Below, piece by piece: positions 25,401-38,193 of a DNA stretch of 64,000 nucleotides. Under the pieces are notes generated by a model, which made no database searches, was not told the DNA's origin, and saw only the letters and a program-made list of their open reading frames with translations. Every line of letters starts with the position of its first letter. Position 1 is the first letter of the stretch. Source of the stretch: Atherix ibis (taxonomy: Eukaryota; Arthropoda; Insecta; Diptera; Athericidae). The stretch lies in contig OY282605.1 in NCBI GenBank assembly GCA_958298945.1, positions 7,835,811 to 7,899,810 on the forward strand. The letters are read 5' to 3'. A program made the translations under genes and the position numbers.

Positions 25401-26429
25401 TGCAAACCCAATCGGATTCAGTGTGCTTTTTGTTTTTTTTTAATATAAAATAATTTTATGGACCCAAATACCTGCATTCGTTTCCGTAATTATTTCTGTT
25501 TATTAGAAAAATTTGTAAAACGCACAACAGAAAATAATAAAATAAAACGTTGATAATTCCTTGGAAAAGGAAATTTTATCAGTGGTCCAAAATTGGTTAA
25601 AAAAATTACTTTCACGAATTTCGAAAAAAGAAAATATTATAAAAAAAAATTCCATCTAAAAATAACATTTTTTTTTGTTATGGTTTTTTTTTAAAAAAAT
25701 ATTTTTATTAATAAAAAAAAATACCAAAAAAAAATTTCGAAATTCGTCGAAAAAATTTTTCTTAAAAAATTATTTGAACTTCCTTCGCTCTAAGGCAACA
25801 GGAACGTTTTTATTCTCAAAAAAAAAAAATAATCTTAATAATATATATTGTAAAAGAACGTAAATATTTTCCCTTATAAATATTTATTATTCGATAATTC
25901 CTTGAAACGAATGCCATTTCGGATAAAGAACAAAACACATCCCCTTAACCCTACTTAGGGGAGCGTAGAGGGCAGGTAATAAATGCCAAAAAAACGATAC
26001 TCATAAGAATATTACAAGTGCTAAGGAAATATTTCATGAAAAATTCAATTTTATTAAAGAACCTAAAATAAAAGGAAAAAAAATACTAAAAGTGAAATTA
26101 TTGCTTTTTTTTTGCACACGTCAATCGATTTTCACATAAAAAAATATGAAAATCTCATAAAATTTTCAACGATATCGGAGCGGGGTGCAGAGGAAGGAGT
26201 AAGGAAAACGGCAAAAACATTTAGAAAAGTTAATATTTTTATAGTCAAAGATAACAAACCAAAACAAAAAAAATTATATTAAAAAAAAAAACTTTTGTCC
26301 AAAATGTTATGCAAAAATTATATAAGAAAAGTTGGGATTATTCACCATAAAATACCTCATTGGTCAAAGTGGTTTTGCTACTCTCCTTATATATGTATAT
26401 TATAGTTATATTGTTAGATCAGGGCTGGG
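22413..26429. other. A/T-rich non-coding DNA
   Basis: No gene is supported. Somewhat more mixed composition at 24880-25420 could mark a regulatory region, but no promoter motif pair or exon was established there. Confidence 0.6.
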
Positions 26430-27135
26430 GAATTACATGAATCCCCTTTTCTGAGAAAAGTTCGTGGATTCGAAAAATCCCTTTTATGAGCCTTTTGAAA
26501 AGAATTTCATAAAAACGACTCCTTTAATATATAAAGTCCTTTTTTTTATATAATAATAACGGGGAGGGGGGGGTACATCCAATTGTCTGCAATGTTCGAT
26601 CTAATTGGAAAAATCCTTTTTCTGAAAAAAATTTATAAAAACTTTTTTTATAAAAACAAGTCCTTTTTATAAAGGAGATCCTTGAAAATGGCCGATCTAA
26701 TTCTAAAAATCCCCGTTCTGAGCCTTTCGACAACTTATTTATTTACAAAAACGAGTGCTTTTTATATAAAAAGTCCTTGAAAATTTCACCGGGAAGGGGG
26801 GGGGGGGGTTACATCCAATTGTCTGTAATGTCCGATGTAATTCAAAAATTCCTTTTCTGAGCCTTTCTACAACTTATATTTATAAAAACGAGTCCTTTTT
26901 TTAAAGACGTCCTTAAAAATTTTACAATAGGGGGGGGTTGTTGGGTTGGCTTCCAATTGACAGCAATGTCCGATCTAATTCGAAAAAAACTTTTTTATAA
27001 AAACGAGTCATTTTTATAAAGAAGTCCTTGAAAATTTTACGGGGGGGAACATCGATCTAATTCACTAATGACGCTATATAAGGTCGTGTAATGTCCGATC
27101 TAATTCACTAATGACGCTATATAAGGTCGTGTAGT
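26430..27135. repeat. Degenerate minisatellite with G-runs, then a 43-bp duplication
   Basis: Five or six diverged units of about 95-150 bp share CGATCTAATTCGAAAAATCC, CTGAGCCTTTC, AAAAACGAGTCCTTTTTATA and AGTCCTTGAAAATTT, several followed by G-runs of 7-13 (longest 26796-26808) and TACATCCAATTGTCTG. At 27053-27133 a 43-bp unit containing GACGCTATATAAGGTCGTGT is present twice in tandem, almost identical, so that duplication looks recent. Confidence 0.8.
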
Positions 27136-28439
27136 TACCCCTGAAGAGGTTCAAACTTGTATTGCAGAAACTCACGTACAAACTATGTGGAAAGGGAAGT
27201 TCGCACTGTTGCCAGATCGCTCTCAGTGCAACCAATTACTTACTTTTCTACGTCGTACTTCGCCCTTGATTACTGCAAATACAATTTTAGTTCCAAATAA
27301 ATACGATAACAACAAAAAATAAATAACTTTTAATCATAATTACTTTTTGTTTATATCATGCATGGTACAATAAAAAAATAAAAAAAAATATCACAAAATC
27401 TGTCCATGAAAATTAATGAGTTTTACTTCGGCTCACAATAATGCGAAAAACCTTCAATATTTTCTTTTTTTTTATATAGTTTATAATAATTTCTTAATAT
27501 TTTTTATACAATATTTTCGTAGAAAGTACAAAAGGTAAAAAAAACTCTTTTTATTATATATAAATTCGAATACTCCGAAGAGAACAAAAAACAAAAATTG
27601 TTTTCTTGCTTAATTGGATCTAGAACACAGGAAGGATATTACGACTGTGTTAAGAGCTGGAAGGGGTGGGGGGCGACGAAGCTAGTAAGAGAAAGATGAT
27701 ATTATCTATTAGATAAAAGTTTCATGCAATGAATTTTAATGGAAGTCTACTTAAAAGGGGATGGGATAGGTCACGTTTCAAATAGTCTCCGCTCTCTTGA
27801 ATGCTCAACGCAGAAAAAAGGGATGTATCCGCTGTAATAGAGAAGGGAATATTGTTAATCCTAAAATTCAAGAGTCTCGGATTAGGAGGCAATTTGTTGA
27901 AAGATTGATTCATTCATAGTAGCAAAGAGAAAATCCACCCCAACCCGCCTTACTACCCTCTCCCTCTACGTCGGTATAGTGCACCCTTTCAGACAAAGTC
28001 AATATTGCTGAAAAATCGATATTCTCACTCTCCGTTAATAAGTATTGAGGATTGTTTGTTTGTTTCTTTAACCTTAGGGAAAAAAATATTTTTTTATTTA
28101 AACAAGATTACCATCATCATTTTTGGATTGAAAGAAATATTTCATATTATTAGAGGTATTCTTATTATTGGAATAAGACTTCCCTTTGGGACGACGTGAG
28201 TTGGCAAAAAAAAAAAAAAAAATACCGACTCTTCTTATTGAAAAGAAATTTCCGAAAAACCTCACTTTTAGTATTAAATAAATTTTTCTCTTAAATAATT
28301 TTATAGATAGACGAAAATTTAATATGTAGACGAAAAAAAAAATTCCTTAATGGATTAAATTTTGGATACTCGCAACAACAAAAAAAAGATTCCCTAAAAA
28401 AAATTGAATTTTCTATTGATAGTCGTAGTATACAATATT
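27136..28439. other. A/T-rich non-coding DNA
   Basis: No gene is supported. The minus-strand frame 27722-27913 has no recognisable domain. Confidence 0.6.
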
Positions 28440-29620
28440 GAGGCTTTTAGCGAGCCTCAATATCTTATTGGTTGGTAGGCGGGAAATTTCGTAGGCGTCA
28501 GGAAATGTCAAATCAAGCTGCCGAAGTCATTGGTGGGCAATGGCCATTGCAATTGGAGAGTAGATGCTCTGACGTTTCATCCTCATCGGAATCTTAATAG
28601 ATAATTATCAGTAAGTAACCTTAAGTCTGTGTTATTAAGTTTAAGGACCTCTGCCGCTCTTTTTTTTTAGAAAAGGCGCTGAATTTTTTAGAGTGATTCA
28701 TATCCGGCGGTATACTTTAGTGTGACCTTTTCAACACGCGTTCCCAGGAGTCTATAATGGACCTCAGATAACTCTTTAGATAGCCACAGAAAGGTTCAGG
28801 TCCATAGAAAGGAGTATTCGGTCCCCTTTAGGCAAGTTTTACTGCTAGTTCGTTACCCTCAAAACCCTTATGACCTAACACCCACAACGAAGTTACTTTG
28901 TTGTATATAACCAGTTGATTTAGGACCCTGGGAATATCCCAAACTAGCTTGGATTGGACATCAGATGAGACAAGAACTTTCAATGCATCTTGGCTGTCTG
29001 AGATCTCTGCGTTACGTAGGTTTCTTGTCATAGCCTGTTCAGCACAAAGCTTTACCAAGGACCTTAGATAGACTACACCCGCCCCAATAACCACACCTAT
29101 TTTAGACTGTCTGAATGATATCTCCCGTCCTTCTAAGTTAAGCGCTCTGTGAGACCTACTTTGAAGGACTAGTTTAAGTTAGGTTTCGTCAGCATTGCGT
29201 CTTCTAGGCTTCCTAGAATTCTGATAGATCCGATAAAACCTTACAATGTCCTAGCAGATCTCCTGGTTAAAAGGTTTTTGAATGTCCTAACCTAAAAGCC
29301 CCTTTAGCCATTTCCTTTTCAATATCATATTCAAAGATAGTATGCCTACCCAAGTATGCCCCCGTTCTTATACTTTACAAGAGCCCGGGTTTTACCGAAG
29401 AGCCCATGTGACAAGCCCAAGTGGCTCTAGCTGCTCTACCAGTAACATTGGTAAGGTGTCAGTTCCAGGTCAATTTATCGTCCAGATTAATTTTTGGTCC
29501 CAGTAGAGAACTCAAGTTCAGTTCCATTCTACTTGACCTTGGTGAGGTTCAACTTATGCCGCTTAGTGAATGGAACTAAGATTCCGTTTGTAAGGGTTCA
29601 TATTGAGATCTGGCCTCTTG
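28440..29620 (-). mobile_element. Non-LTR retrotransposon 3' part with RNase H domain
   Basis: Read on the minus strand, the piece begins near 29600 with a post-palm RT segment (LGPKINLDDKLTWN, VTGRAARATWACHMG). It continues through a decayed linker into an RNase H domain, best seen in the frame 28828-29094: RNLRNAEISDSQDALKVLVS with the DSQ motif, KLVWDIPRVLNQL, then WVLGHKGFEGNELA, the WVPGHxGxxGNExAD block. GPEPFCG follows, then a CCHC-like tail remnant (DEDETSEHLLSNC) near 28560, and NKILRLAKAS-like codons at 28440. Elements with C-terminal RNase H belong to the I/R1/LOA-type groups and some Jockey relatives; the clade cannot be decided by eye. Frameshifts and stops make it dead. The N-terminal RT and endonuclease are absent. 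Confidence 0.85.
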
Positions 29621-29689
29621 GCTCCGTGGGTGCATTAGGTTTAGGGACCTAAAAAAACAATTTTGTTTCCCCTCCAATTAATATTAATA

Positions 29690-30060
29690 AAATTTCTATT
29701 CTTCTTTATAGATCTTTGCGTTGCGTAGGTTCCTTTCGATACCCTCTTTTATGGCATGTATTTCTGCCTGAAAAAAAAGGGATGGGGATTTACCAAGGGG
29801 CTTAGATAGACGGTAATAAGAACTGATTGCACCTTGGTAATAAGGACTGATCGACTGCAAAGACGATCAATTTTCTTCGAGAGACGCCCCCTCCCCCCTT
29901 CAACCATCCTTCCAAGTTAAGCGGACCGTAAGAACTACTTTGTAGGACTGGACGACTGATCCCAGTCCTTGTCGACTTTTTTGAATCTCCAAAACCAAAA
30001 ACATTTAACAGGACGTCATATTGGTACTGTCCGCTAATATTCAAAGCAGTGTCAACCGAG
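29690..30060 (-). mobile_element. Second partial copy of the same RNase H retroelement
   Basis: The DNA from about 29711 (GATCTTTGCGTTGCGTAGGT) aligns with 29001 onward in the neighbouring copy (GATCTCTGCGTTACGTAGGT). It keeps the same order of blocks: TTTACCAAGG-CTTAGATAGAC, then CTTCCAAGTTAAGC and GTAAGAACTACTTTGTAGGA. Orientation is the same, with an offset of about 710 bp. Several small insertions, including C- and A-runs, make it the more decayed copy. It lacks the DSQ and GHxG parts of RNase H. Confidence 0.75.
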
Positions 30061-31639
30061 AAGCAATCCCATTACCCTTCCTATGACACGTCGTGTCCTC
30101 TCCATCTTCAAAATCATTTTCATTACCAAAATCTTTAATTAACGAAAGTGAATTTTTCCATACTCCACCGTCACCGAAATGACATTGAAATGCACAAAGA
30201 CTCTCGTTGTCCACGTCATTTTCTTAACCGATTGTTTCTAGCAAGAATATTATCACAAACCCCCAACCCCCTCCCTCCCCCCAATTAAAATATATTCGAT
30301 TTTTTGGTTTAGTAAAAATTCACACGTAAAAATTCGATTACGCTGCTTTCGATCGGTTTATGCAAATTTTACTCAATTGGAAATTATTTTTGTTGTTAAA
30401 TCTTTATTGGAAGATGACTACTCTTATTTTTTAGCTATTGTATGCATACTGCATCTTCTTTGTAGAAGTTTATTTATTTGGTTAGTCAGAAGAGCCAAAC
30501 ATGAATCACTCAGCTTCGATGATGATTTGCTTTCAGTTTATCCAGTCCGAAATGTATCCATGGACTTTGATTTCAAATAAATTTTTCCAATATTCTCGTT
30601 AAATTGATGCACTGGACTTTGTACTAAAATTTTTGCAGTCTAAAATGAATATTGCACCAGAACTTCATCCACCATTAATTTATAGTACAACATCGAAAAT
30701 GAAGGGTGGTTCTAAGAACGTTTGTGCTAAGGGGAGGGGTTCGGTTTTCTTAATTTTTGATTTCCTTTCTCCAACCACTCAACCGAGAATAATTTACCTC
30801 ATTTATACAATCACCATTCTACCATGCACACTTATTTCTCTTACTCTCTTTAGTCAATGACTTCTCCATTCAATTGATAGGAAATTTTCCACGATGACAA
30901 CCATCAGCAAATCAAACTAAACTTTGACGATGATTACCGCGCGCCACGTGCAATTAATCGAACAACAACAACAAAAACCGTTCGATCGAATTTTACACAA
31001 TCTTTAATGTGATTTTAATAACATTTAATATGCGTTCGATTTAACTAATGACAATTGTGTGTTGGTAGCAATTAACAGCGAGAGAGAGAGAGAGAGAAAA
31101 TGAGTTTAATCGAATTTAAACAATGTGCCGAGACTCAATCAGAGTTAAATCGAAACTTTGAAAAGTTCCTAATAATCTTGAAATGACATTATGAGTTTAG
31201 AGAATATAAATTTAAATGGATTTTTGGACAGAAAAGGAATTAGAAAAAATCGAACGTTTTTTTTTGTTTATGTGAAATTCATTTAAATAATTTTTTTTTT
31301 TTTTTGTAAATTATTTTTTATTGAACGTTTGTTTGTTAAAACATGAGTCAGAGGTCAGTAATTGTCAGTTTCCTAAGCGAATCTGGTATGTTTTTTAGTA
31401 GTAGTAGTAAATTTTATGAAGCATGCAAGCTTGTTTGATCATATTAAAAAGAGGACTTGGAAATGAAATTTTTGCATCTAGGATGTCCAGTAAGGGAGGA
31501 TTACTACTCGCAAAGAAATTCCGTATTTGCTGACACGGAATCAATGTATGTGGATTAGTAAACTAATTCGTGCTCATAATTTTGGGAAGGATGTTGAGTA
31601 GACTGTATTATTGGTAGTTGGCCAGTGGACGCGCTGAAA
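30061..31639. other. A/T-rich non-coding DNA with an (AG)n run
   Basis: No gene is supported. An (AG)n microsatellite lies at 31079-31097. The frames 30377-30580 and 30633-30860 have no recognisable domain. Confidence 0.6.
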
Positions 31640-31890
31640 GGGTTTGTATTTCCTTATACGGCTGCGGATGCTGTTTGCCATTCAATTAGTTTAGAACGTT
31701 CATTTCCCATAATTCCCACAACTCAACACCCCCTTTTTTTGGTAGGTTATGTTGAATCTCTTTGAGTACAGGACCATTTTTTAAGCTGGGAGTAGCTCTG
31801 AGGGTGACTTGGCTGTCAGTAAAGATGATTAAGAATATCGACAGCAGTTGCAACCGCCGTTTCTACGAAGACGCCCTGTACCGAAAGACC
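31640..31890 (-). mobile_element. Possible RNase H remnant of a retroelement
   Basis: The minus strand reads ETAVATAVDI and, in another frame, IFTDSQVTLRATPSLKNGPV, which resembles the DSQAALKAL helix of retroelement RNase H with a spaced continuation. No GHxGxxGNE block was found downstream, so the assignment rests on one motif and could be chance. The plus-strand frame 31762-31986 has no recognised domain and would be its shadow. Confidence 0.3.
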
Positions 31891-34800
31891 GAAACTTTTT
31901 TGGGTGCTATTAACCTCGATAACAACAAAGGAAGGTATAATGAGGTCGGTCGCCGCACTCGTGAACAGAAAAAAACATTATTTTAAACCCGTTTTACGCG
32001 ACGCTTGTTTTCCTACTTGTTTTCTTGCTTGCTACTGTGCCAGAAATGCCATCACTGCTCCCTGCGCTGCTCGTTTTCAAGCTAGATTTCAGAAATGAAA
32101 TCAAAGACCAATGGGAAAACATTATCTTGTAAAGTGGTATACATCAGCAAATAACCACATACTGGCAGGAACACAATTCCGGCTGAAACTAAAAACTCTA
32201 TGCAGTTGTGCCTGTTGAAATTTTAGAAACCTTCACAGTCTCTATGGGATTGCACAAAACTTCGACTGAAAACCAGCTAGAAATTCAACTTTAGAACAAG
32301 CATCGTGTGGAGTCGACACGTGTAAAAACAATTACAAAATCAAGCACCACAGTTTTGTGCTTCTTCGCCTGCTGTATTCGCTACTTGAAAAGAAGCAGCG
32401 AATCCAGCAAGCAAAGAAGCACAAAGAATCCAGCAATCAAACAAGCACGAAACAAAGGGAAGGTATTTGCCTTTTTAATCCTATCAAGAGACGTAGATAT
32501 TCTCAACATTGCCTCCAACCTGGTTGGAAGGGATAATTTTGGAATTCGAGAGAGAAAATGACAGAATCTATTGCTCTAATATTTGAGATTATCTAAGACA
32601 AGAAGGATTAAAAGGAGAGAATCTATTATTACTGCAAATAAAAGCAATTATGATATTTTGAATAATTAAACAACATTTTATACCAAATCGTCTGTTAATG
32701 ATTTTTAAAAATTTATTGAAAAAGAATCGCTGCAAAGAAAATAACAGACAAAAATTTTTATAATAGTTTTAAAGAAAAATACCCCCCTCCCCCCCCAAAA
32801 AAAAGATAAAAATAATAATTAACCACTTAAGTTAAAATGGGAATTTAATTTTTTTTTAAATAAAGATTAAAAAATCAAACGTTCACTAATTTTTATGTTA
32901 AAAATGTAAATATTTATCCTCCGTCATTATTAATTTATTTTTCTAAAAATAGTTGAGCACACACATTATTTTTTTAAAATTTTCAATCAATTTCCTTTCT
33001 TCTTAATATCCACACAATATCTCCTTTTCCGCATCCAACCGTCATTAATTACTTTACAATTAATCTTAAGTTAATAACGACAATAAAAAAAAATTAAACA
33101 ACGGAAAAGTCAACAATTTGTCATCAATTGGCGGTGTTTGTCATCAAATGTCAATCAATCAGACAACATTACAGGTTCGTATTCGGACAAAACAATAAAA
33201 AAATTAAAAAAAATAAGAGAAAAAAAAGACAAGAAAAAAAGAAACGAAACAGAAAACTAAGTTCATTACCACCAAAAGAGGAGTAAAAGAAAGAGCAACT
33301 ATCGTCAGTATAACAATTATAACAATAATCGATTCAAATTGTTGGAACAGTTTCGGGTGTTTAGTCTTTTCGTATTCGAAAAGTTTATGCAGCCGCTGTA
33401 AGAACATACCGATTCCTATTCGTTTAATGAGCTTAAATTGATGAGAGCAGTTTTTTTAATGGTTTTTTGTTCAGTTTTTTCTAATAAAAAGTAAATAGTT
33501 TTTTTTCTTGTTTTTATTTTGTTTTAGTAAATAATACGGGTTTCTTTTTTCTTCTCTATGAAAATAAATAATAAAATTTTCCTTAAATAATAGGAAATAT
33601 AATTTTTTTAAATTTATTGATTATTTTATTTTTTGAATTCAATGAAAAAAAAATGGTTTCGGCGGAATTTTTTATAAAATCAAAATTAAAAAAAAAAAAT
33701 TAACAACAAATAAAAAATGTTTTTTTTTCTTTTTTTGATAGAATTTTGTCTAATTTTATTTTTTAATCGCAATAAAGCTGAGGCTTTTGGAATAATTTTT
33801 CTTGTAAAAATAATATTTTTTTGTTTATTTCACAATTTTATCTCTTTTTTTATAAATAAAACTATTGTAGTTAAAAATGACAAGTGTGTGAGAATAAACC
33901 TTCAGAAAGACTAAAGTGAATTGTTAAAGAGTAACACTCTCAATTGAGAGAAAAAGAACAGACCGAAAGGAATGCGAAAATCAAGTGGGGAAAAAAAGAG
34001 AAAACAAGATAATTTTTTTTTATAAAAAAAGAAAACAATTCGAAAAGAACGTGTTTAATAAGAATTCTCGAAAATGTTCGGACACCTGCGTATATGTTAT
34101 TTTAGTTGAACAACAACAAAAAAATCTTTTTTCAATGGAATTTAATTAAAATAATTTCGTTTCGATTTGGTTTCTTCTTACTTTTGCACACCTCTTATTC
34201 TACAATAGTTTCAATTTTTTCTTCGATTTTTCTATTATTTAATCGAAAAAACACTAACAATCCAATCTTGAGATTTGTCGCCTAATAATATCGTCACTTA
34301 AAAAAAAACTATTCACAATACGTTCTTCGGATCGATCATTACACACACAATTTGCCAAAAAATAAAAAAAACCCTCACCAAATTTGTCATCTTGAAAGAG
34401 TTTTTTTTTGCGTGTGGCTTCTTTTTGTTTGTTTTTTATCTAATGTTTAATTTATTATTTTTTTTTTTGCAAACGATTGCGTTGAATATTAAATAATAAT
34501 CAGGTGTGTGACGCAGATTAGAGATAAAAAATGTGAATACTTTTGTCATAGAAATTTTAATCATATTCACAATAATGTAGAGAAATATGAATACACACAC
34601 ACACACACGTACACACACGCCTATGCATATATTATATTATGGGGATCTGAAAATTATATGAATAGGACACACATGTGATGAATGAGGAGGAAATACAAAA
34701 AAATATAATAAATGTGATACCCCATAAACGCGTGTACTTTAATATCAAATTGTTAAAGGTCAATTCATAATAATGCAATTAATTAAATTCTTTTATTTTT

Positions 34801-35118
34801 CTTACTTTTTTTTTTGTTTTTAAATATTTAAGCAAGTATTTAGCACAAATAATTTAAGATAAATATGAAAAATTTATTTAAAAAAAACGTTTTTTTTTTT
34901 TAAGGTAAAAATTACTGAATATTAAAAATAATAAAATTTTTATGAAAATAAAATTAATTTTTTTGCAAAAATAAACTGATTTTTTTTATCAGCTATTTTT
35001 TTGCTATTGAAGGGGGGACGGAGGTGTTAGGGGGTTCGAAGGAGGTTTTTCTCAAGCAAGAGAAAGACTATAAGGTATTTTTAAATTCAAATAAACAGTA
35101 CCGGACTATTCATTTTTA
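31891..35118. other. A/T-rich non-coding DNA with an (AC)n run
   Basis: No gene is supported. A moderately mixed segment at 31990-32560 has short frames without domains. An (AC)n microsatellite lies at 34592-34619. Confidence 0.6.
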
Positions 35119-35160
35119 GGTTCGAAAACTACAGCCCTGTCACTTGACAGCTGTCAAACA
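35119..35160 (-). repeat. Dispersed repeat with TTGACAGCTGTCAA palindrome, copy 2
   Basis: GGTTCGAAAACTACAGCCCT followed by TTGACAGCTGTCAA (35144-35157) is the inverse of the block at 18441-18489 with few differences. Boundaries are not defined beyond about 42 bases. Confidence 0.6.
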
Positions 35161-37349
35161 AATATATCATTCAACGTGGAATTTGTTTAATTCAAAGTTT
35201 GACATTTTATATTACGTGTATGGATCGTTTAAATGATCATAAAATGCGCAGAAAATACGTCGATTGAATGCTGGAACAATAGGTTTTTGTTGGTGATTTT
35301 CCGTAAAAATTCTTTTTAACGATGGGGCTCATTTCTTGTTTGATTGATGATACGTCAATAAGCAAAAGTGATTTAATATGGGACTCTGAAAATTATTGAG
35401 AGGCCATGGTATCCGTAAAAAAATACTGAATGGTGTGAATTTTGGTCTAAATGTGTTAGGACTTGGCCGTGGCATATCCCACTTCCCCTCCCCCCTCAAC
35501 CAAAAGAAATTAATCTGGACTATATGAGGTTTCCAAAAAAACTGCACCAAAAGCAACAAAACACGACAAATTTTGATTTTATTGATGTCAATTGGGTACT
35601 CCCAAGATCGTGCAATTTGACACCGTTCGATATTTTGCTGTAGAGCTAAGTTAAAGATCACGCTTACGTATATAATCTTTAAACTATAGAGCATTTTTAA
35701 AAGTCTCAAATGTGCGAAAAACTCATCTTAAATTATCTGAAAAGTATGAAGTCCTGCAAAGAGTCTCTCGGTAGTCACTTGAATGATGTTATATTTTTTG
35801 CATTATGGCAAAAATTTAATTAATACGTATATAATAAAATAATTTTTTTTTACAAAATCTAAATTTTAAATTTTTAGTTAATAATTTTTTTTTTCTTAAC
35901 ATGTCCCCTTCCTTCTCACCCCGCCACAAACCAATTATTTTATTGTAATTTTTCATAAATGATTAAAAAATCAAAAATTTTAATCGAAAATAAATTTACT
36001 GAAATGACCATGAAAAAAAATTTAATGTGTTCAAAAGAAAAAACGACAGAAATAAAGAAAAAAAAAACCTTACAACAAGTTTGATTGTGAATTGAAAATA
36101 AGAAGAAGAAAAGGTGAAAAATCCAAACAGTGGTAAAAATGGCGGCGACTTTGTTTTTCATTGTGCCAGAAAAAAAATATCATAAATACCGGCAAAAATT
36201 GTATTGCCAAATTAAAAGTACAAAAAAAAATGTTCTTTTCTTCTTTTTTTTTTAAGAAAGATTTTTTTTTTTTAAATTACAATCATTTAAAAAAATCTAT
36301 ATTAAAAACGATGATACACTCTTTTCGTAATATTTATAACCAAAGTACAAAGCATCAATTCTGTTCCATTTGATATATTTTATTTGAAATTGTTTAAAAG
36401 CATTTAAATGATTGAAAAGAAGACGGCAAACGGACACAACAACCACCGTAACAACGGCGGAAATAATAAATTGAAAACTTTTTGCTTTAAGAACCACTTT
36501 TCTGTACGCTGTTATAAATCACTTAAAAAGAATTCATTCCAATTGAATTGGTTTGGTCGCATGAAGAAAATCATTAAATTCTTTCTTATTATCCAACATG
36601 GAAAATATGATCTAACATATATCCACACAAATACAAAAGAGCACACAAATAATACATAAGCAAATATTTAGACAAAAAATTAACTATTGCAGAATGTAGA
36701 TGGCGTGCAAATATGGAGATGGTGGTCAAGTCAAAAGTAACATACAAAAAAAGAAAACTAAACAAACAATCTTTATCTATGCACGTTTGCACATTAAGTG
36801 ATAAAAGTGACAAGCAAAGGTACTTAAAATATACACTCAAACAAACACTCGCACGCACATAAATAAGTAAACTTTGACTTCATAGCCAAAGTAAATATGC
36901 ACAAATCTACTTACTTAAATAGGATAAATTGAATGTAATACGGATAAAATTATCTACTGGCAGGAGGTGGGAGGGAAAGGTGGGTACACGTAAAATGTAA
37001 ATCACAAAAATGTTCTAGAAAATAAAAAAATAACGTGTTTCAGTTATTTGCGGAGCTGACTGTAAGAATTCTGGCATTTTCAATTCACTTTGACGTAAAG
37101 CGAAAAAAATAGTATCAATAATCGCCTGTAGATGGCTATGAAAATTATTGTCAATTTTTAAAAATTGATTTCTTTTGAATTTTTTATCAAGAATTTTGTA
37201 AATTTTATTTTGAAGCTTAAGCGAGATTTTATTTAATCTAAAAACCATGCAAGGTGGTTTTAGGTCAAGTTCAGAAAATATAGCAGAAAATACGAAACAG
37301 AAAATTCTGACCTTAACCTTCTATAATTTTTAGATTAAATGAAATCTTT
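35161..37349. other. A/T-rich non-coding DNA
   Basis: No gene is supported. The 126-residue minus-strand frame at 35329-35709 has no recognised domain and sits next to the dispersed repeat, so it may be part of an unknown element. Confidence 0.55.
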
Positions 37350-37640
37350 TTCGACCCGATTCTCAATGGCATACGGAATTGGTTGCTGAACAAATTGGTT
37401 GAATTTCATTGGGTCGTACTGGTATACTCGGAAATGATGAGGCTCTATTGTAAAATACCAAATTTGCCATATTTACTAACCGAATAGCATGCAACACGTT
37501 GGCCAATTATCGATAGTAAAGCCAGCACCTATTCAACAACCGTTCCGAAAGTCTGGACAAGGAAACTTCTCCGAATTCGAATTGGGCATTTTCTCTTCGG
37601 TGTCCTTCATGCTTCTGCAGGAGATATTAGACTGAAGTCG
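37350..37640 (+). mobile_element. Possible retroelement RNase H fragment
   Basis: In one frame the plus strand reads DSQWHTELVAEQIG, one stop, then RTGILGNDEALL. The DSQ and TGILGNDEA blocks resemble the RNase H pair DSQ...GHxGIxGNEEAD with an internal deletion. The following codons (CNTLANYR and on) were not matched to a known family. Composition is less A/T-rich than the neighbours, consistent with an inserted element. Confidence 0.35.
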
Positions 37641-37817
37641 TCAATTTAGCCTACTTCTTTTCTTGCTAGATACGCTACTTGTTTTAAAGCTGACTACGAC
37701 GTTCGATTTTGTGATTGTTTTCATGCGTGTTGGCTTCACATAATGCGTTTTTTTTTTAAGTTGCATTTATAGCTGGTTTTGATGAAAAAATGTACATGTG
37801 TCATTTGCTTATGTGCA

Positions 37818-38193
37818 AAATCTAGCAGCAAAACCAATACGAAAAATAGCTGCACATATTAAATCTACCAGCAAAAATAGTACGCAAAATAGCTGCACGT
37901 GCTAAATCTAGCAGCAAACATAGAACGAAAAATAGCTGCACGTGTTAAATCCAGCAGCAAAAACTATACGAAAAATAGCTTCACGTGTTAAATCTGGTAG
38001 CAAAAACAATACGAAAAATAGCTGCACGTGTTAAATCTAGCAGCAAAAATAGTACGAAAAATAGCTGCACATGTTAAATCCAGCAGCAAAACTAGTACGA
38101 AAAACAGCTGCACGTGCTTAATCTGGTAGCAAAAACAATACAAAAAATAGCTACACATATTAAATCTAGCAGCAAAAATAGTACGAAAAATAG
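37818..38193. repeat. 43-bp tandem repeat array, ~8.7 copies, with E-boxes
   Basis: Units begin at 37818, 37861, 37904, 37947, 37990, 38033, 38076, 38119 and 38162 (last one partial), each exactly 43 bp with no indels. The core is AAATCTAGCAGCAAAAATAG plus TACGAAAAATAGCTGCACGT. CACGTG occurs in five of the eight full units. Units 4/7, 5/8 and 6/9 pair by shared variants, so a three-unit (129-bp) higher-order period is superimposed. Confidence 0.95.

Noticed and set aside
35329..35709. 126-residue minus-strand frame as a gene
   Set aside because: No recognisable domain; no start context or homology that can be supported by eye.
37818..38193. CRISPR-like array (regular 43-bp repeats)
   Set aside because: Units are contiguous with no unique spacers, and the genome is clearly eukaryotic.
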